In this document: one piece after another, positions 1-5,920 of the stretch
How positions within the stretch are numbered: the stretch's first letter is position 1
Layout: every line of letters begins with the position of its first letter
Source of the DNA: Opitutales bacterium
GTDB lineage: Bacteria > Verrucomicrobiota > Verrucomicrobiia > Opitutales > T3Sed10-336
Direction of reading: 5' to 3'
DNA: 5,920 nucleotides
Assembly (NCBI GenBank): GCA_007132315.1
Contig: SLOW01000379.1
Coordinates: forward strand, 1 to 5,920
Made by a program: the position numbers and the translations under genes
The notes under the pieces: generated by a model
Seen by the model: the letters and a program-made list of their open reading frames with translations, nothing else
Told to the model about the DNA's origin: nothing
Database searches by the model: none

Positions 1-1581
1 AACGACGGGATTTCCACCGAATTCGACAACGGCCGGCGCCTGCTCGATCCGTGGGCGCTGGCCTCGGCCGGGCCCTTCGGCCCCGGAATCGTGATCGACC
101 GGAAACAGTTGCCGAAACGCGACCCCGCCAACGCCTTCCAGCCGCCCCCGGCCCGCGACCTCATCGTCCTGGAAGCGCACGTGCGGGATCTCACCGCCCA
201 CGCACCGATCGCCCTGCCCGACGACGAACGGCCCGGCTTCACCGGTTTGCGCAAGTGGCTCGAAACCGACGGCAACTACGTCGCCGGGCTCGGGATCAAC
301 GCGCTCGAACTGCAACCCGTTCTCCAGTTCGACAGCGCCACCCGCGACGAATACCATTGGGGCTACATGCCGACCAATTTCTTCGCCCCCTGCTCCCACT
401 ACGCGCGCGATCCGGCCGCGGCCACACAAATCGGCGAACTCCGCGACCTGGTGGCCGGCGCCCACCGCAAGGGTATCGCCGTCATTCTCGATGTCGTTTG
501 CAACCACGTGGGCGAACCGCCGTTCCTGCTCTTCATCGACAAGGCCTATTTTTTCCACACCGAAGAGAACGGCGAACTCATCAACTGGAGCGGCTGCGGC
601 AACACGTTCCGGGCGGAATCCGCCCTGTCCCGCCGGCTCATCATCGAAAGCCTGGTGCACTTGGTGGAAACCTATGACGTCGACGGGTTTCGGTTCGACC
701 TGGGCGAACTGCTGACCATCGAGGTTCTCAAGGAAATCGAAACAGCCCTGCGCGAGGTCAAACCCGGCATCATCCTCACCGCGGAACCGTGGAGCTTTCG
801 CGGCCACATCGCCTGGGAAATGCGCGTCACGGGGTTTTCCTTCTGGAACGACGAATACCGGGATTTTCTCCCCGCCTACCTGTACGGGGAAGGCGATCCG
901 GGCGGGCTGGCGTATTTCATGAAGGGCAGCATCGATCACCTGGCCGCCTGGCCGGCCCAAAGCGTCAATTACACCGAATCCCACGACGACCGTTGCTGGC
1001 TCGACAAGATCACGGAAAACGACGGCCACGACGGCACCCACCCCACCCACAACGACATCGCCCGCACCCACCTCATGGCCGCCATCCTGTTCACGTCGAT
1101 CGGCATGCCGATGATCTCGGCCGGCCAGGATTTCCTGCGCTCCAAGGGCGGGCGCAACAACACTTACCGGGAAGGCGAAGTCAACGCGCTCGACTACGGC
1201 GCGCTCGAACGCTTCGGGCGGACGCACTACTACTTCCGCCAGTGGATCGCCTTTCGGCAATCGCCATGGGGGGTCTTGCTCCGGCTGGAGGAGCGTCCGG
1301 GTCCGGATTACGTCCGCCTCTTCACGACCGAAGGAAGCAACGCCGCCGTCCTGCTGTTCAACGCCGACCGCAGCCGCGGCCCCCGCCAGATCCTCTTCGC
1401 CGTCAACCCGCATTTCGACGCCGCCGGTATTCAGATCGAGCACGACGAAGGACACGGCTGGACCGAACTCGCCGACCGCGACAACGTCAATCTTCACGGG
1501 CTCTTCAACGGCCGCCTGAAACCCGAGGAACACCGCATCGACCTCCCGCCGCTGGACTGCGGCCTGTGGGTCCGCGAGTGA
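1..1581 (+). CDS. GH13 alpha-1,6-glucan debranching-type enzyme (pullulanase/isoamylase-like), 5' end cut off
   Basis: The frame is open from base 1, so the N-terminus lies outside the window; the GTG at 91 is internal. About 526 residues are visible. Codon 1 is numbered as residue 1. The four classical GH13 regions are present: DVVCNH at 164-169; GFRFDL with the nucleophile Asp233; TAEPW with the acid/base Glu262; and ESHDD with the transition-state Asp329. YHWGY at about 119-123, LLDPWAL near residue 14-20, and the later GQDFLRSKGG and NALDY motifs resemble pullulanase and glycogen-debranching enzymes more than plain alpha-amylases. A beta-rich C-terminal domain follows the barrel and ends in LWVRE. 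The family hydrolyses alpha-1,6 branch points in glycogen, starch or pullulan. The missing N-terminus would normally hold a CBM48-like domain and, if secreted, a signal peptide, so location cannot be judged. Family is secure; debranching over another GH13 specificity is inferred. Confidence 0.9.
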   Translation, partial: NDGISTEFDNGRRLLDPWALASAGPFGPGIVIDRKQLPKRDPANAFQPPPARDLIVLEAHVRDLTAHAPIALPDDERPGFTGLRKWLETDGNYVAGLGINALELQPVLQFDSATRDEYHWGYMPTNFFAPCSHYARDPAAATQIGELRDLVAGAHRKGIAVILDVVCNHVGEPPFLLFIDKAYFFHTEENGELINWSGCGNTFRAESALSRRLIIESLVHLVETYDVDGFRFDLGELLTIEVLKEIETALREVKPGIILTAEPWSFRGHIAWEMRVTGFSFWNDEYRDFLPAYLYGEGDPGGLAYFMKGSIDHLAAWPAQSVNYTESHDDRCWLDKITENDGHDGTHPTHNDIARTHLMAAILFTSIGMPMISAGQDFLRSKGGRNNTYREGEVNALDYGALERFGRTHYYFRQWIAFRQSPWGVLLRLEERPGPDYVRLFTTEGSNAAVLLFNADRSRGPRQILFAVNPHFDAAGIQIEHDEGHGWTELADRDNVNLHGLFNGRLKPEEHRIDLPPLDCGLWVRE

Positions 1582-1635
1582 ACCGGAGCCGGGAGGGCCT
1601 CGGAACGGCGCTCCCCGCAGAATTGAACGGAGGAT

Positions 1636-1686
1636 AAATAATTATTTTGACATTCACGTGTTTTTGTTTTCATTAATCAAAAACAA
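1636..1686 (+). promoter_or_regulatory. Candidate promoter/operator region of the YceI-like gene
   Basis: This AT-rich stretch stands out in GC-rich surroundings. A perfect -35-like TTGACA lies at 1647-1652. The best -10-like hexamer is ATTAAT at 1672-1677 (4 of 6 matches, 19-nt spacer, longer than ideal). The 12-bp palindrome AAATAATTATTT (1636-1647) abuts the -35, CACGTG (1655-1660) is a 6-bp palindrome, and TTGTTTT (1664-1670) is inverted as AAAACAA (1680-1686) around the putative -10. The palindromes are seen directly; a promoter or operator role is inferred. Confidence 0.4.
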
Positions 1687-1695
1687 TCGCTGTTC

Positions 1696-1700
1696 AGGAG
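1696..1700 (+). promoter_or_regulatory. Ribosome binding site of the YceI-like gene
   Basis: AGGAG sits 7 nt before the ATG at 1708. It is the only clear Shine-Dalgarno sequence in the window and supports that start codon. Confidence 0.75.
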
Positions 1701-1707
1701 CAATCCC

Positions 1708-2283
1708 ATGCATTCAAACACAACCCGAGGTTTCACGCTGGGCGCCGCCCTCCTTCTGCTGTTGGCCGGTGGTGTCGCCCCGGCCAATGAGGAGACCATC
1801 CCACTGGAGATCGATCGGGAAGCGTCCCGCATCGCGGCGCACGTCCAAGCGACCGGCCACAGTTTCGATGCGGTCATCGTGGACTACGATCTGGAGCTCA
1901 CCTGGAATCCGGAAACCAAAACGGTGGCCTCAGCCCGGTTTTCCTTCGACTTCGCTGCTGTCGAAACGGGTCGCGACCGCCGCGACCGGGAAATGCGCGA
2001 CTGGCTCGACTACGACACACACCCGGACGCCGAATTTGTGCTGGAGCGGATCGAGGAGCGCGGCGGCGAGCACCGTGCCCACGGTACATTCCGTCTCCAC
2101 GGCCGGGAGCGCGAAATCAGTTTTCCGGCGGAAATATTCTCCGGTCGAAACGCCTTGCGTATCCGCTCGCGAACGACACTCGACCACCGGGACTGGGAGC
2201 TCGAACCAATTCGGGCGTTTCTGTTTATGACGGTGGATCCCGAGTTGGAGATTCAGATCGACCTCAGGGCGAATCTCCCCTGA
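1708..2283 (+). CDS. YceI-like secreted (periplasmic) protein
   Basis: A 191-residue protein whose ATG is fixed by a good ribosome binding site. Residues 1-27 form a signal peptide: TTRG, a hydrophobic run through LLLLLAGG, and a likely signal peptidase cut after VAPA, before NEE. There is no lipobox cysteine. The mature part follows the YceI pattern: an opening IDREASRI strand, ATGHSF, a 'TGRDRRDREMRDWLD' block matching the conserved Tg..RD..mr.WL region, DAEFVLERI, then FRLHGREREISFP matching the LtlhG.tr.v.lpv strand. YceI proteins are small lipocalin-like beta barrels, and some structures hold a polyprenyl-type lipid; the cellular role is generally unclear. The length is normal for the family. 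The gene has its own promoter-like region and converges on the aminomutase gene, so it is probably monocistronic. The family call is strong; ligand and function are unknown. Confidence 0.85.
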   Translation: MHSNTTRGFTLGAALLLLLAGGVAPANEETIPLEIDREASRIAAHVQATGHSFDAVIVDYDLELTWNPETKTVASARFSFDFAAVETGRDRRDREMRDWLDYDTHPDAEFVLERIEERGGEHRAHGTFRLHGREREISFPAEIFSGRNALRIRSRTTLDHRDWELEPIRAFLFMTVDPELEIQIDLRANLP

Positions 2284-2286
2284 CGC

Positions 2287-2311
2287 CCGCCGTCCGGCGG
2301 CGGAGCGCCGC
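2287..2311. terminator. GC-rich alternative hairpins between convergent genes
   Basis: Two mutually exclusive perfect 6-bp stems lie just after the YceI-like stop codon: CCGCCG (2287-2292) with CGGCGG (2295-2300), and GCGGCG (2297-2302) with CGCCGC (2306-2311). The position between convergent genes suits a terminator, but neither strand has a following T-run, so this is not a canonical intrinsic terminator. Further on, TGATCGG (2345-2351) is inverted as CCGATCA (2383-2389). No gene is seen in 2284-2410. Confidence 0.25.
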
Positions 2312-2410
2312 GCCCCAGCACAATAAATAAATCCAATTGACACCTGATCGGTCACGCTTCCGCACGGCCGGGGACTTGAACGCCGATCACCGGGTTCCGT
2401 GGCGGACAAA

Positions 2411-3607
2411 TCAATCCAGGATCCATCCGGCGGGCAACTGCTCGGGCTGTTCCGCGGGATCGGGCTGAACACCGCCCACGTGGCGGGAGTAGCGGAACAT
2501 ACGGCCTTCATAATTGCGAATCACAACTTCGTCATCGTTGACTACCTTCACGTACTCCGGGTTGATCGGCACTTTGCCGCCGCCCCCCGGCGCATCGATC
2601 ACGAACTGGGGCACGGCGTAACCGCTGGTGTGCCCGCGCAGGTTTTCGATGATCTCGAGTCCCTTCAGCACGTCCGCCCGCAGGTGTGCGCTGCCGGTAA
2701 TGAGGTCGCACTGGTACAGGTAGTAGGGACGGACCCGCATTCTGAGAAGCCGGTGCACCAACGCTTTCATGGTTTCGGCGTCGTCGTTGACCCCCTTGAG
2801 CAGCACCGACTGGTTCCCCAGCGGAACGCCCGCCCGGGCGAGGCGGTCACAGGCCTCTTTGACCTCGAGGGTGCATTCCTTGGGGTGGTTGGCGTGAATG
2901 CTCATCCAGACCGGTTCGTATTTCGTGAGAATCTCGCACAGCTCGGGTGTGACACGCTGCGGGAGAAAAATCGGTATCCGCGAGCCGATACGAATGAATT
3001 CCAGGTGATCGATGGCTCGGAGGCGCCCGAGCAGGTAATCCAGTTTCCGGTCCGCCAGCAGCAAGGGATCGCCCCCGCTGAGCAGGACGTCGCGCACTTC
3101 CGGATGGCTTTCGATGTAGCGGATCCCCTGCTCGAACTCCGGATGAAAATCGTACCCCTGACTGTTGCTCACCAGCCGGCTGCGCGTGCAGTAGCGACAG
3201 TACGCCGCACAGCGGTCGGTCACCAGAAAGAGCACCCGGTCCGGGTAACGGTGCACCAACCCCGGAACGGGCATGTTGCCGTCTTCCCCGCAAGGATCGA
3301 GCATTTCCTCCGGAGACGTTTCCATCTCCTCGATCCGCGGAATCACCTGGCGTCGAATGGGGCAATCCTCATCCTTGAAATCGATCAGATTAAAGAAATA
3401 CGGCGTGATCGCCAGGGCGAGCTTCTTGTTGGCGAAAGCGCAGCCCCGCTTCTCGGCCGGGCTGAGTGTGAAATATTTTTCGATCTCGGCCGGGGTGGTA
3501 ATCCGGTTCTTGAGCTGCCACCCCCAGTTTTTCCAATCGTCTTCGGGAACGTGCTGCCACAATCCCCGGCCTTGATACCACTCGCCTCGGCTTGTTTCTG
3601 AACTCAT
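2411..3607 (-). CDS. kamA: Lysine 2,3-aminomutase family radical SAM/PLP enzyme
   Basis: A 398-residue protein starting at the ATG at 3607; an upstream in-frame TTG at 3646 would add 13 residues but falls in a TTGACA hexamer and before the conserved region. The radical SAM cluster motif is Cys133, Cys137, Cys140 (CAAYCRYC), followed by Arg142. The PLP-lysine loop is Lys345 in DAPGGGGK. Compared with the clostridial enzyme as I recall it, the offset is 8 residues. The equivalents of the carboxylate-binding Arg134, the epsilon-amino-binding Asp293 and Asp330, and the PLP Lys337 are all present (Arg142, Asp301, Asp338, Lys345). The four zinc cysteines of that enzyme are absent: Asp276 replaces Cys268 and there is no C-terminal CxCxxC tail. 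The family converts L-lysine to L-beta-lysine; EpmB relatives act on the lysine of elongation factor P. No acetyltransferase (ablB), efp or epmA is adjacent, so free lysine versus a protein substrate is open. No convincing Shine-Dalgarno precedes the start. Confidence 0.88.
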   Translation of the reverse strand: MSSETSRGEWYQGRGLWQHVPEDDWKNWGWQLKNRITTPAEIEKYFTLSPAEKRGCAFANKKLALAITPYFFNLIDFKDEDCPIRRQVIPRIEEMETSPEEMLDPCGEDGNMPVPGLVHRYPDRVLFLVTDRCAAYCRYCTRSRLVSNSQGYDFHPEFEQGIRYIESHPEVRDVLLSGGDPLLLADRKLDYLLGRLRAIDHLEFIRIGSRIPIFLPQRVTPELCEILTKYEPVWMSIHANHPKECTLEVKEACDRLARAGVPLGNQSVLLKGVNDDAETMKALVHRLLRMRVRPYYLYQCDLITGSAHLRADVLKGLEIIENLRGHTSGYAVPQFVIDAPGGGGKVPINPEYVKVVNDDEVVIRNYEGRMFRYSRHVGGVQPDPAEQPEQLPAGWILD

Positions 3608-3617
3608 TATAGGCGTG

Positions 3618-3646
3618 TAACTAACCGGGATGGTTTCCGGTGTCAA
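3618..3646 (-). promoter_or_regulatory. Weak candidate promoter for the aminomutase gene
   Basis: On the minus strand a perfect TTGACA (3646-3641) is followed after 17 nt by TAGTTA (3623-3618), which matches a -10 at only two positions. A perfect TATAAT exists on the same strand at 3611-3606, but it overlaps the start codon and is 29 nt from the TTGACA. The -35 is seen; the pairing is uncertain. Confidence 0.25.
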
Positions 3647-3786
3647 ACGATGGTGTGAATTGTCCCGGCGGCGCGGCGGGCATGGCCGGCGAGACGCCAG
3701 GGCCTCGGGCCAGGGGACCGCACGTCCGAATCCACAAACGCGCTATTTACACCTGCGGCGAATCCTGTTTCATGTCAGGCATGACC

Positions 3787-4947
3787 ATGATCAAGAAAGG
3801 CGTGTTGGCGCTGGAGGATGGGAGTGTGTTTCGCGGCCCGGCCTTTGGGGGCGAGGGAACAGTCACGGGCGAAGCCGTTTTCAACACCAGCATGACCGGA
3901 TACCAGGAAGTCCTGACCGATCCGTCCTACTTCGGCCAGATCATCACCATGACCGCGCCGCAGATCGGCAATTACGGGATCAGTCCGGAAGACGACGAAA
4001 GCAGCGGCCCCAAGGCGGCCGGTTTCGTCGTGCGCGAACTCAGCCCGGTCGCGAGCAACTGGCGCAGCCGGCAAAGCCTGGAGGAGTACCTCAAGATCAA
4101 CAACATCCCCGGCCTGCAGGAGGTCGATACCCGGGCGATCACCAAGAAACTCCGGGTCTCTGGCACGATGAAAGCCTGCCTGAGCACGCACGACATGAGC
4201 GACGAGGAAGCCGTGCGCACCGCCCGCGAGTGGTCGGGACTGCTCGGCCTGGATTACGTCAAGGAAGTCACCTGCCGCTCGGCCTTTGAATGGGATCCCG
4301 AGGGCAAGGACAGTGGGCCCTTCACGGTGGCAGGCACCCACCTGAACCGGGGCGAACCCGAATCGACCTACTATCGGGTCGCGGCCTTCGACTTTGGAGC
4401 CAAATATTCCATTTTCAGAAAGTTGCGCAATCACGGTTTCGAAGTCCACGTGCTGCCGGCCGACACTCCCGCGGAAAAAGTCCGCGAGCTGAAGCCCGAC
4501 GGCTTGTTCCTGTCCAATGGGCCGGGCGACCCGTCCGCCATCGAGTACGCGCACAAGAACATCGCCTCCCTGCTGGAGGAGTACCCGACGTTCGGGATTT
4601 GCCTGGGTCATCAGGTCATCGCGCACGCCATGGGCGCCAAGACGTTCAAGCTCAAATTCGGCCACCGGGGCGGCAACCAGCCTGTCAAGAACCTGGAAAC
4701 CGGCCGGGTCACGATCACAGCCCAGAACCACGGCTTCGCGGTGGACGCCGAGAGTGTCGGACAACGCGGCGGAACCGTCACGGAAATCAACCTCAACGAC
4801 AACACCGTCGAAGGCCTCCGCCACAACGACCTGCCGGTCTTCACCGTTCAGTACCACCCGGAAGCCGCTCCCGGGCCGAACGACTCGGATCCGCTCTTCG
4901 TCGATTTTCACAAGCTGATCGATAAGCGCAAGGCGGGGAAGATTTGA
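3787..4947 (+). CDS. carA: Carbamoyl phosphate synthetase small (glutaminase) subunit
   Basis: A 386-residue protein, close to the usual ~380. It supplies ammonia from glutamine to CarB, giving carbamoyl phosphate for arginine and pyrimidine synthesis in the cytoplasm. The start at 3787 gives MIKKGVLALEDG, which lines up with the start of E. coli CarA as I remember it. In-frame ATGs at 3772 and 3781 and a GTG at 3640 are less likely, and a weak AGG lies 7 nt before 3787. The N-terminal CarA domain carries FNTSMTGYQE and LTDPSY (residues 32-47). The class I amidotransferase domain has LSNGPGDPS (242-250), GICLGHQ with the nucleophile Cys272, GGNQPV (295-300), TAQNHGFAVD (311-320) and QYHPEA with His357 and Glu359. 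All catalytic residues are intact. It is divergent from the aminomutase gene. carB is not in the window, so the two subunits are not encoded side by side on the downstream side. Confidence 0.97.
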   Translation: MIKKGVLALEDGSVFRGPAFGGEGTVTGEAVFNTSMTGYQEVLTDPSYFGQIITMTAPQIGNYGISPEDDESSGPKAAGFVVRELSPVASNWRSRQSLEEYLKINNIPGLQEVDTRAITKKLRVSGTMKACLSTHDMSDEEAVRTAREWSGLLGLDYVKEVTCRSAFEWDPEGKDSGPFTVAGTHLNRGEPESTYYRVAAFDFGAKYSIFRKLRNHGFEVHVLPADTPAEKVRELKPDGLFLSNGPGDPSAIEYAHKNIASLLEEYPTFGICLGHQVIAHAMGAKTFKLKFGHRGGNQPVKNLETGRVTITAQNHGFAVDAESVGQRGGTVTEINLNDNTVEGLRHNDLPVFTVQYHPEAAPGPNDSDPLFVDFHKLIDKRKAGKI

Positions 4948-4953
4948 GGGGCT

Positions 4954-5117
4954 TCGAATTTTGGATTTTGGATCGCGGATTTTGGATTTGAGTTCGGCGC
5001 CGTCGCGCACCGGGGATCAATCGCACAAGAGTGACCGGTTACGCGGCGGCACACCCTCTGTGCACGCAACCGATTGACCGACAATCCGAAATCCGCACTC
5101 CGAAATCCAAAATTCGA
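4954..5117. repeat. Inverted-arm heptad-repeat element filling the carA to ccsA-like gap
   Basis: The left arm (4954-4988) and right arm (5083-5117) are 35-bp inverted copies with 31 identical positions. Two of the four differences are T opposite G, so 33 of 35 could pair as RNA. Each arm is part of five 7-nt units: GAATTTT first, then four units of the form GGATTTT or GGATTTC with a variant middle unit (GGATCGC on the left, GGAGTGC on the right). The heptads span 4956-4990 and, read on the minus strand, 5116-5082. The arms are AT-rich in a GC-rich genome, while the core (about 4991-5081) is GC-rich and has its own palindromes. The element covers 164 of the 171 bases between the two genes. 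No ORF in it is credible. It could be a small non-autonomous mobile repeat, a transcript-stabilising hairpin or a structured RNA; the sequence does not decide. Confidence 0.8.
5011..5080. repeat. Nested palindromes in the core of the heptad element
   Basis: TCAATCG (5017-5023) is inverted as CGATTGA (5071-5077), extended by GG/CC across one unpaired A. Inside it, CGGTT (5036-5040) pairs with AACCG (5068-5072), overlapping the outer stem by two bases. GCG (5043-5045) pairs with CGC (5065-5067), and GCACA (5049-5053) with TGTGC (5059-5063) around a 5-nt CCCTC loop. The nesting is concentric with the outer arms, so 4954-5117 could fold as one long hairpin or cruciform. Confidence 0.5.
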
Positions 5118-5118
5118 C

Positions 5119-5920
5119 ATGACCCTCCTGCTGCAAATCGACGACCGCGCCTGGATCCTGCTGGGCAATCTCTTCTACGCCGCCGCTTTCGGTCTCGCCC
5201 TGGCGTCGGTCCTGCGTTCGCGGCGGCATTCCCGGCTGCTGCTGTTTCTGATGATCGCCACCGGGTTCCTCCTCCACAGCACCGGGCTCTACATGCGGGG
5301 AATCGAAACCCGCAGCTGCCCGCTGGGCAACCCCTTCGAAATCATTCAGTTCGTCGCCTGGTCGCTGATCGTGATCTACCTGATTATCGGTCCCTCCTTC
5401 CGCATGAACCTGCTCGGTTTCTTTTCCTCGGGACTGGCCGCCGCCATGGGATTGACCTCCCTGGCGGTTCCGGAATGGGACGCCACGCGCGCCGAGGGCC
5501 TGCTGGCCGGGAATATCTGGATCGAACTCCACGCCACCCTGGCCATTTTCAGCTACGGAGCGTTCGGCATGCTGGCACTGACCTCCCTCATGTACCTGCT
5601 CCAGAACTACAGCCTGAAACACAAACAATTCGAAGGCCTGTTCGACTTTCTGCCCTCCCTCTACGAACTGGAGCGGATGAATCTGCGCCTGCTCGCCCTC
5701 GGCCTGGCCATCCTGACTTTTTCCCTGCTGATCGGGGTGCCCCACTGGATCGGCGAATTCGATCGCGTCGATCCGACCAAACTCGCCTTCACCAGCACCA
5801 TCTGGCTGGCCTATCTGGGCACCCTGATCCTGCGGCTGCGTGAGTCCCTGATCGCACGTCCCCTGGCGTGGACCTGCATCGTCCTCTTCCTGCTCGCGCT
5901 CCTGTCCATCCCGCCCATCG
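5119..5920 (+). CDS. CcsA/HemX (YpjD)-type cytochrome c assembly family membrane protein, 3' end cut off
   Basis: The ATG at 5119 opens 267 codons with no stop before the window edge; an in-frame TGA at 5032 bounds it upstream. The protein is almost entirely membrane-embedded, with about eight hydrophobic segments near residues 14-33, 41-58, 74-91, 97-115, 133-162 (perhaps two), 190-208, 223-241 and 249-265. Two membrane-associated histidines fit the family: His53 in LLHSTGLYMRG and His138 in IELHATLAIFSYGAF. LPSLYELERMN (178-188), LTFSLLIG (199-206) and DPTKLAF (218-224) before TIWLAYL match the later part of CcsA/HemX proteins. CcsA handles haem in system II cytochrome c maturation; HemX relatives often sit before hemA and affect glutamyl-tRNA reductase. 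At ~270 residues the gene is probably nearly complete, which favours the short HemX/YpjD form. No Shine-Dalgarno is seen, because the preceding bases are the right arm of the repeat element. Family is good; the exact role is inferred. Confidence 0.82.
   Translation, partial: MTLLLQIDDRAWILLGNLFYAAAFGLALASVLRSRRHSRLLLFLMIATGFLLHSTGLYMRGIETRSCPLGNPFEIIQFVAWSLIVIYLIIGPSFRMNLLGFFSSGLAAAMGLTSLAVPEWDATRAEGLLAGNIWIELHATLAIFSYGAFGMLALTSLMYLLQNYSLKHKQFEGLFDFLPSLYELERMNLRLLALGLAILTFSLLIGVPHWIGEFDRVDPTKLAFTSTIWLAYLGTLILRLRESLIARPLAWTCIVLFLLALLSIPPI

Noticed and set aside
1582..1610. Imperfect hairpin after the GH13 stop codon (CCGGAGCC against GGCCTCGG)
   Set aside because: The stem has a mismatch and a G-T pair and no T-run follows closely, so it is not a convincing terminator.
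2337..2342. TTGACA between the convergent genes, on the plus strand
   Set aside because: No -10-like hexamer occurs at a suitable distance and no plus-strand gene follows; probably chance.
2365..2390. tRNA T-arm-like sequence on the minus strand (GTTCAAGTCCCC)
   Set aside because: The T-stem has a mismatch, and no matching acceptor, D or anticodon arms are found around it; upstream on that strand is aminomutase coding sequence. A tRNA remnant cannot be excluded but is not supported.
2399..3601. Plus-strand 400-codon open frame opposite the aminomutase gene
   Set aside because: It lies wholly antisense to a gene with intact catalytic motifs, shows no recognisable domain, and long antisense open frames are common in GC-rich DNA.
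3640..3786. In-frame N-terminal extension of CarA from a GTG at 3640
   Set aside because: The extra residues have no family similarity, and the family's N-terminus aligns with the ATG at 3787.
3775..5010. Minus-strand 411-codon open frame opposite carA
   Set aside because: It is antisense to a clear carA, its translation has no recognisable motif, and it runs through the left arm of the heptad repeat.
5017..5745. Minus-strand 242-codon frame rich in Gln, Gly and Glu opposite the ccsA-like gene
   Set aside because: The composition is what the reverse complement of a Leu-rich membrane protein gives; the plus strand has the family motifs.
5031..5843. Plus-strand 270-codon frame overlapping the ccsA-like gene
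   Set aside because: It is Pro/Arg-rich with no domain, and out of frame with the membrane protein that starts at 5119.

Overview
The window is a GC-rich, densely coding stretch of a bacterial chromosome. It carries five protein genes: a glycoside hydrolase cut by the left edge, a secreted YceI-like protein, a lysine 2,3-aminomutase-type radical SAM enzyme on the minus strand, the small subunit of carbamoyl phosphate synthetase, and a CcsA/HemX-type membrane protein cut by the right edge. All look like housekeeping or general metabolic genes. There is no transposase, phage gene, CRISPR array, rRNA or credible tRNA. The base composition, the KamA-type aminomutase and the style of the intergenic repeat would fit a Gram-negative-type bacterium such as a member of the PVC group (Verrucomicrobiota and relatives). 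That is an impression from memory and was not tested.

Layout: 1-1581 (+) is the C-terminal ~526 residues of a GH13 alpha-1,6-glucan debranching-type enzyme. A 126-base gap follows, AT-rich at its downstream end, with a promoter-like TTGACA, several palindromes and a good ribosome binding site. It leads into the YceI-like gene at 1708-2283 (+). This gene converges on the aminomutase at 2411-3607 (-), and the 127 bases between them hold only GC-rich hairpins. The aminomutase and carA (3787-4947, +) are divergent, with a 179-base region between their start codons. The window ends with the CcsA/HemX-like gene, which starts at 5119 and runs off the edge.

The genes do not form one pathway: glucan breakdown, an envelope lipocalin-like protein, beta-lysine (or protein-lysine) chemistry, carbamoyl phosphate supply for arginine and pyrimidines, and cytochrome c or haem-related membrane biogenesis. 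The most unusual item is non-coding. The 171-base gap between carA and the ccsA-like gene is almost wholly filled by an element with two inverted 35-bp arms. Each arm is five 7-nt units close to GGATTTT, and they surround a GC-rich core that is itself palindromic. The right arm ends one base before the ATG of the membrane protein gene and occupies the place where a ribosome binding site would be.
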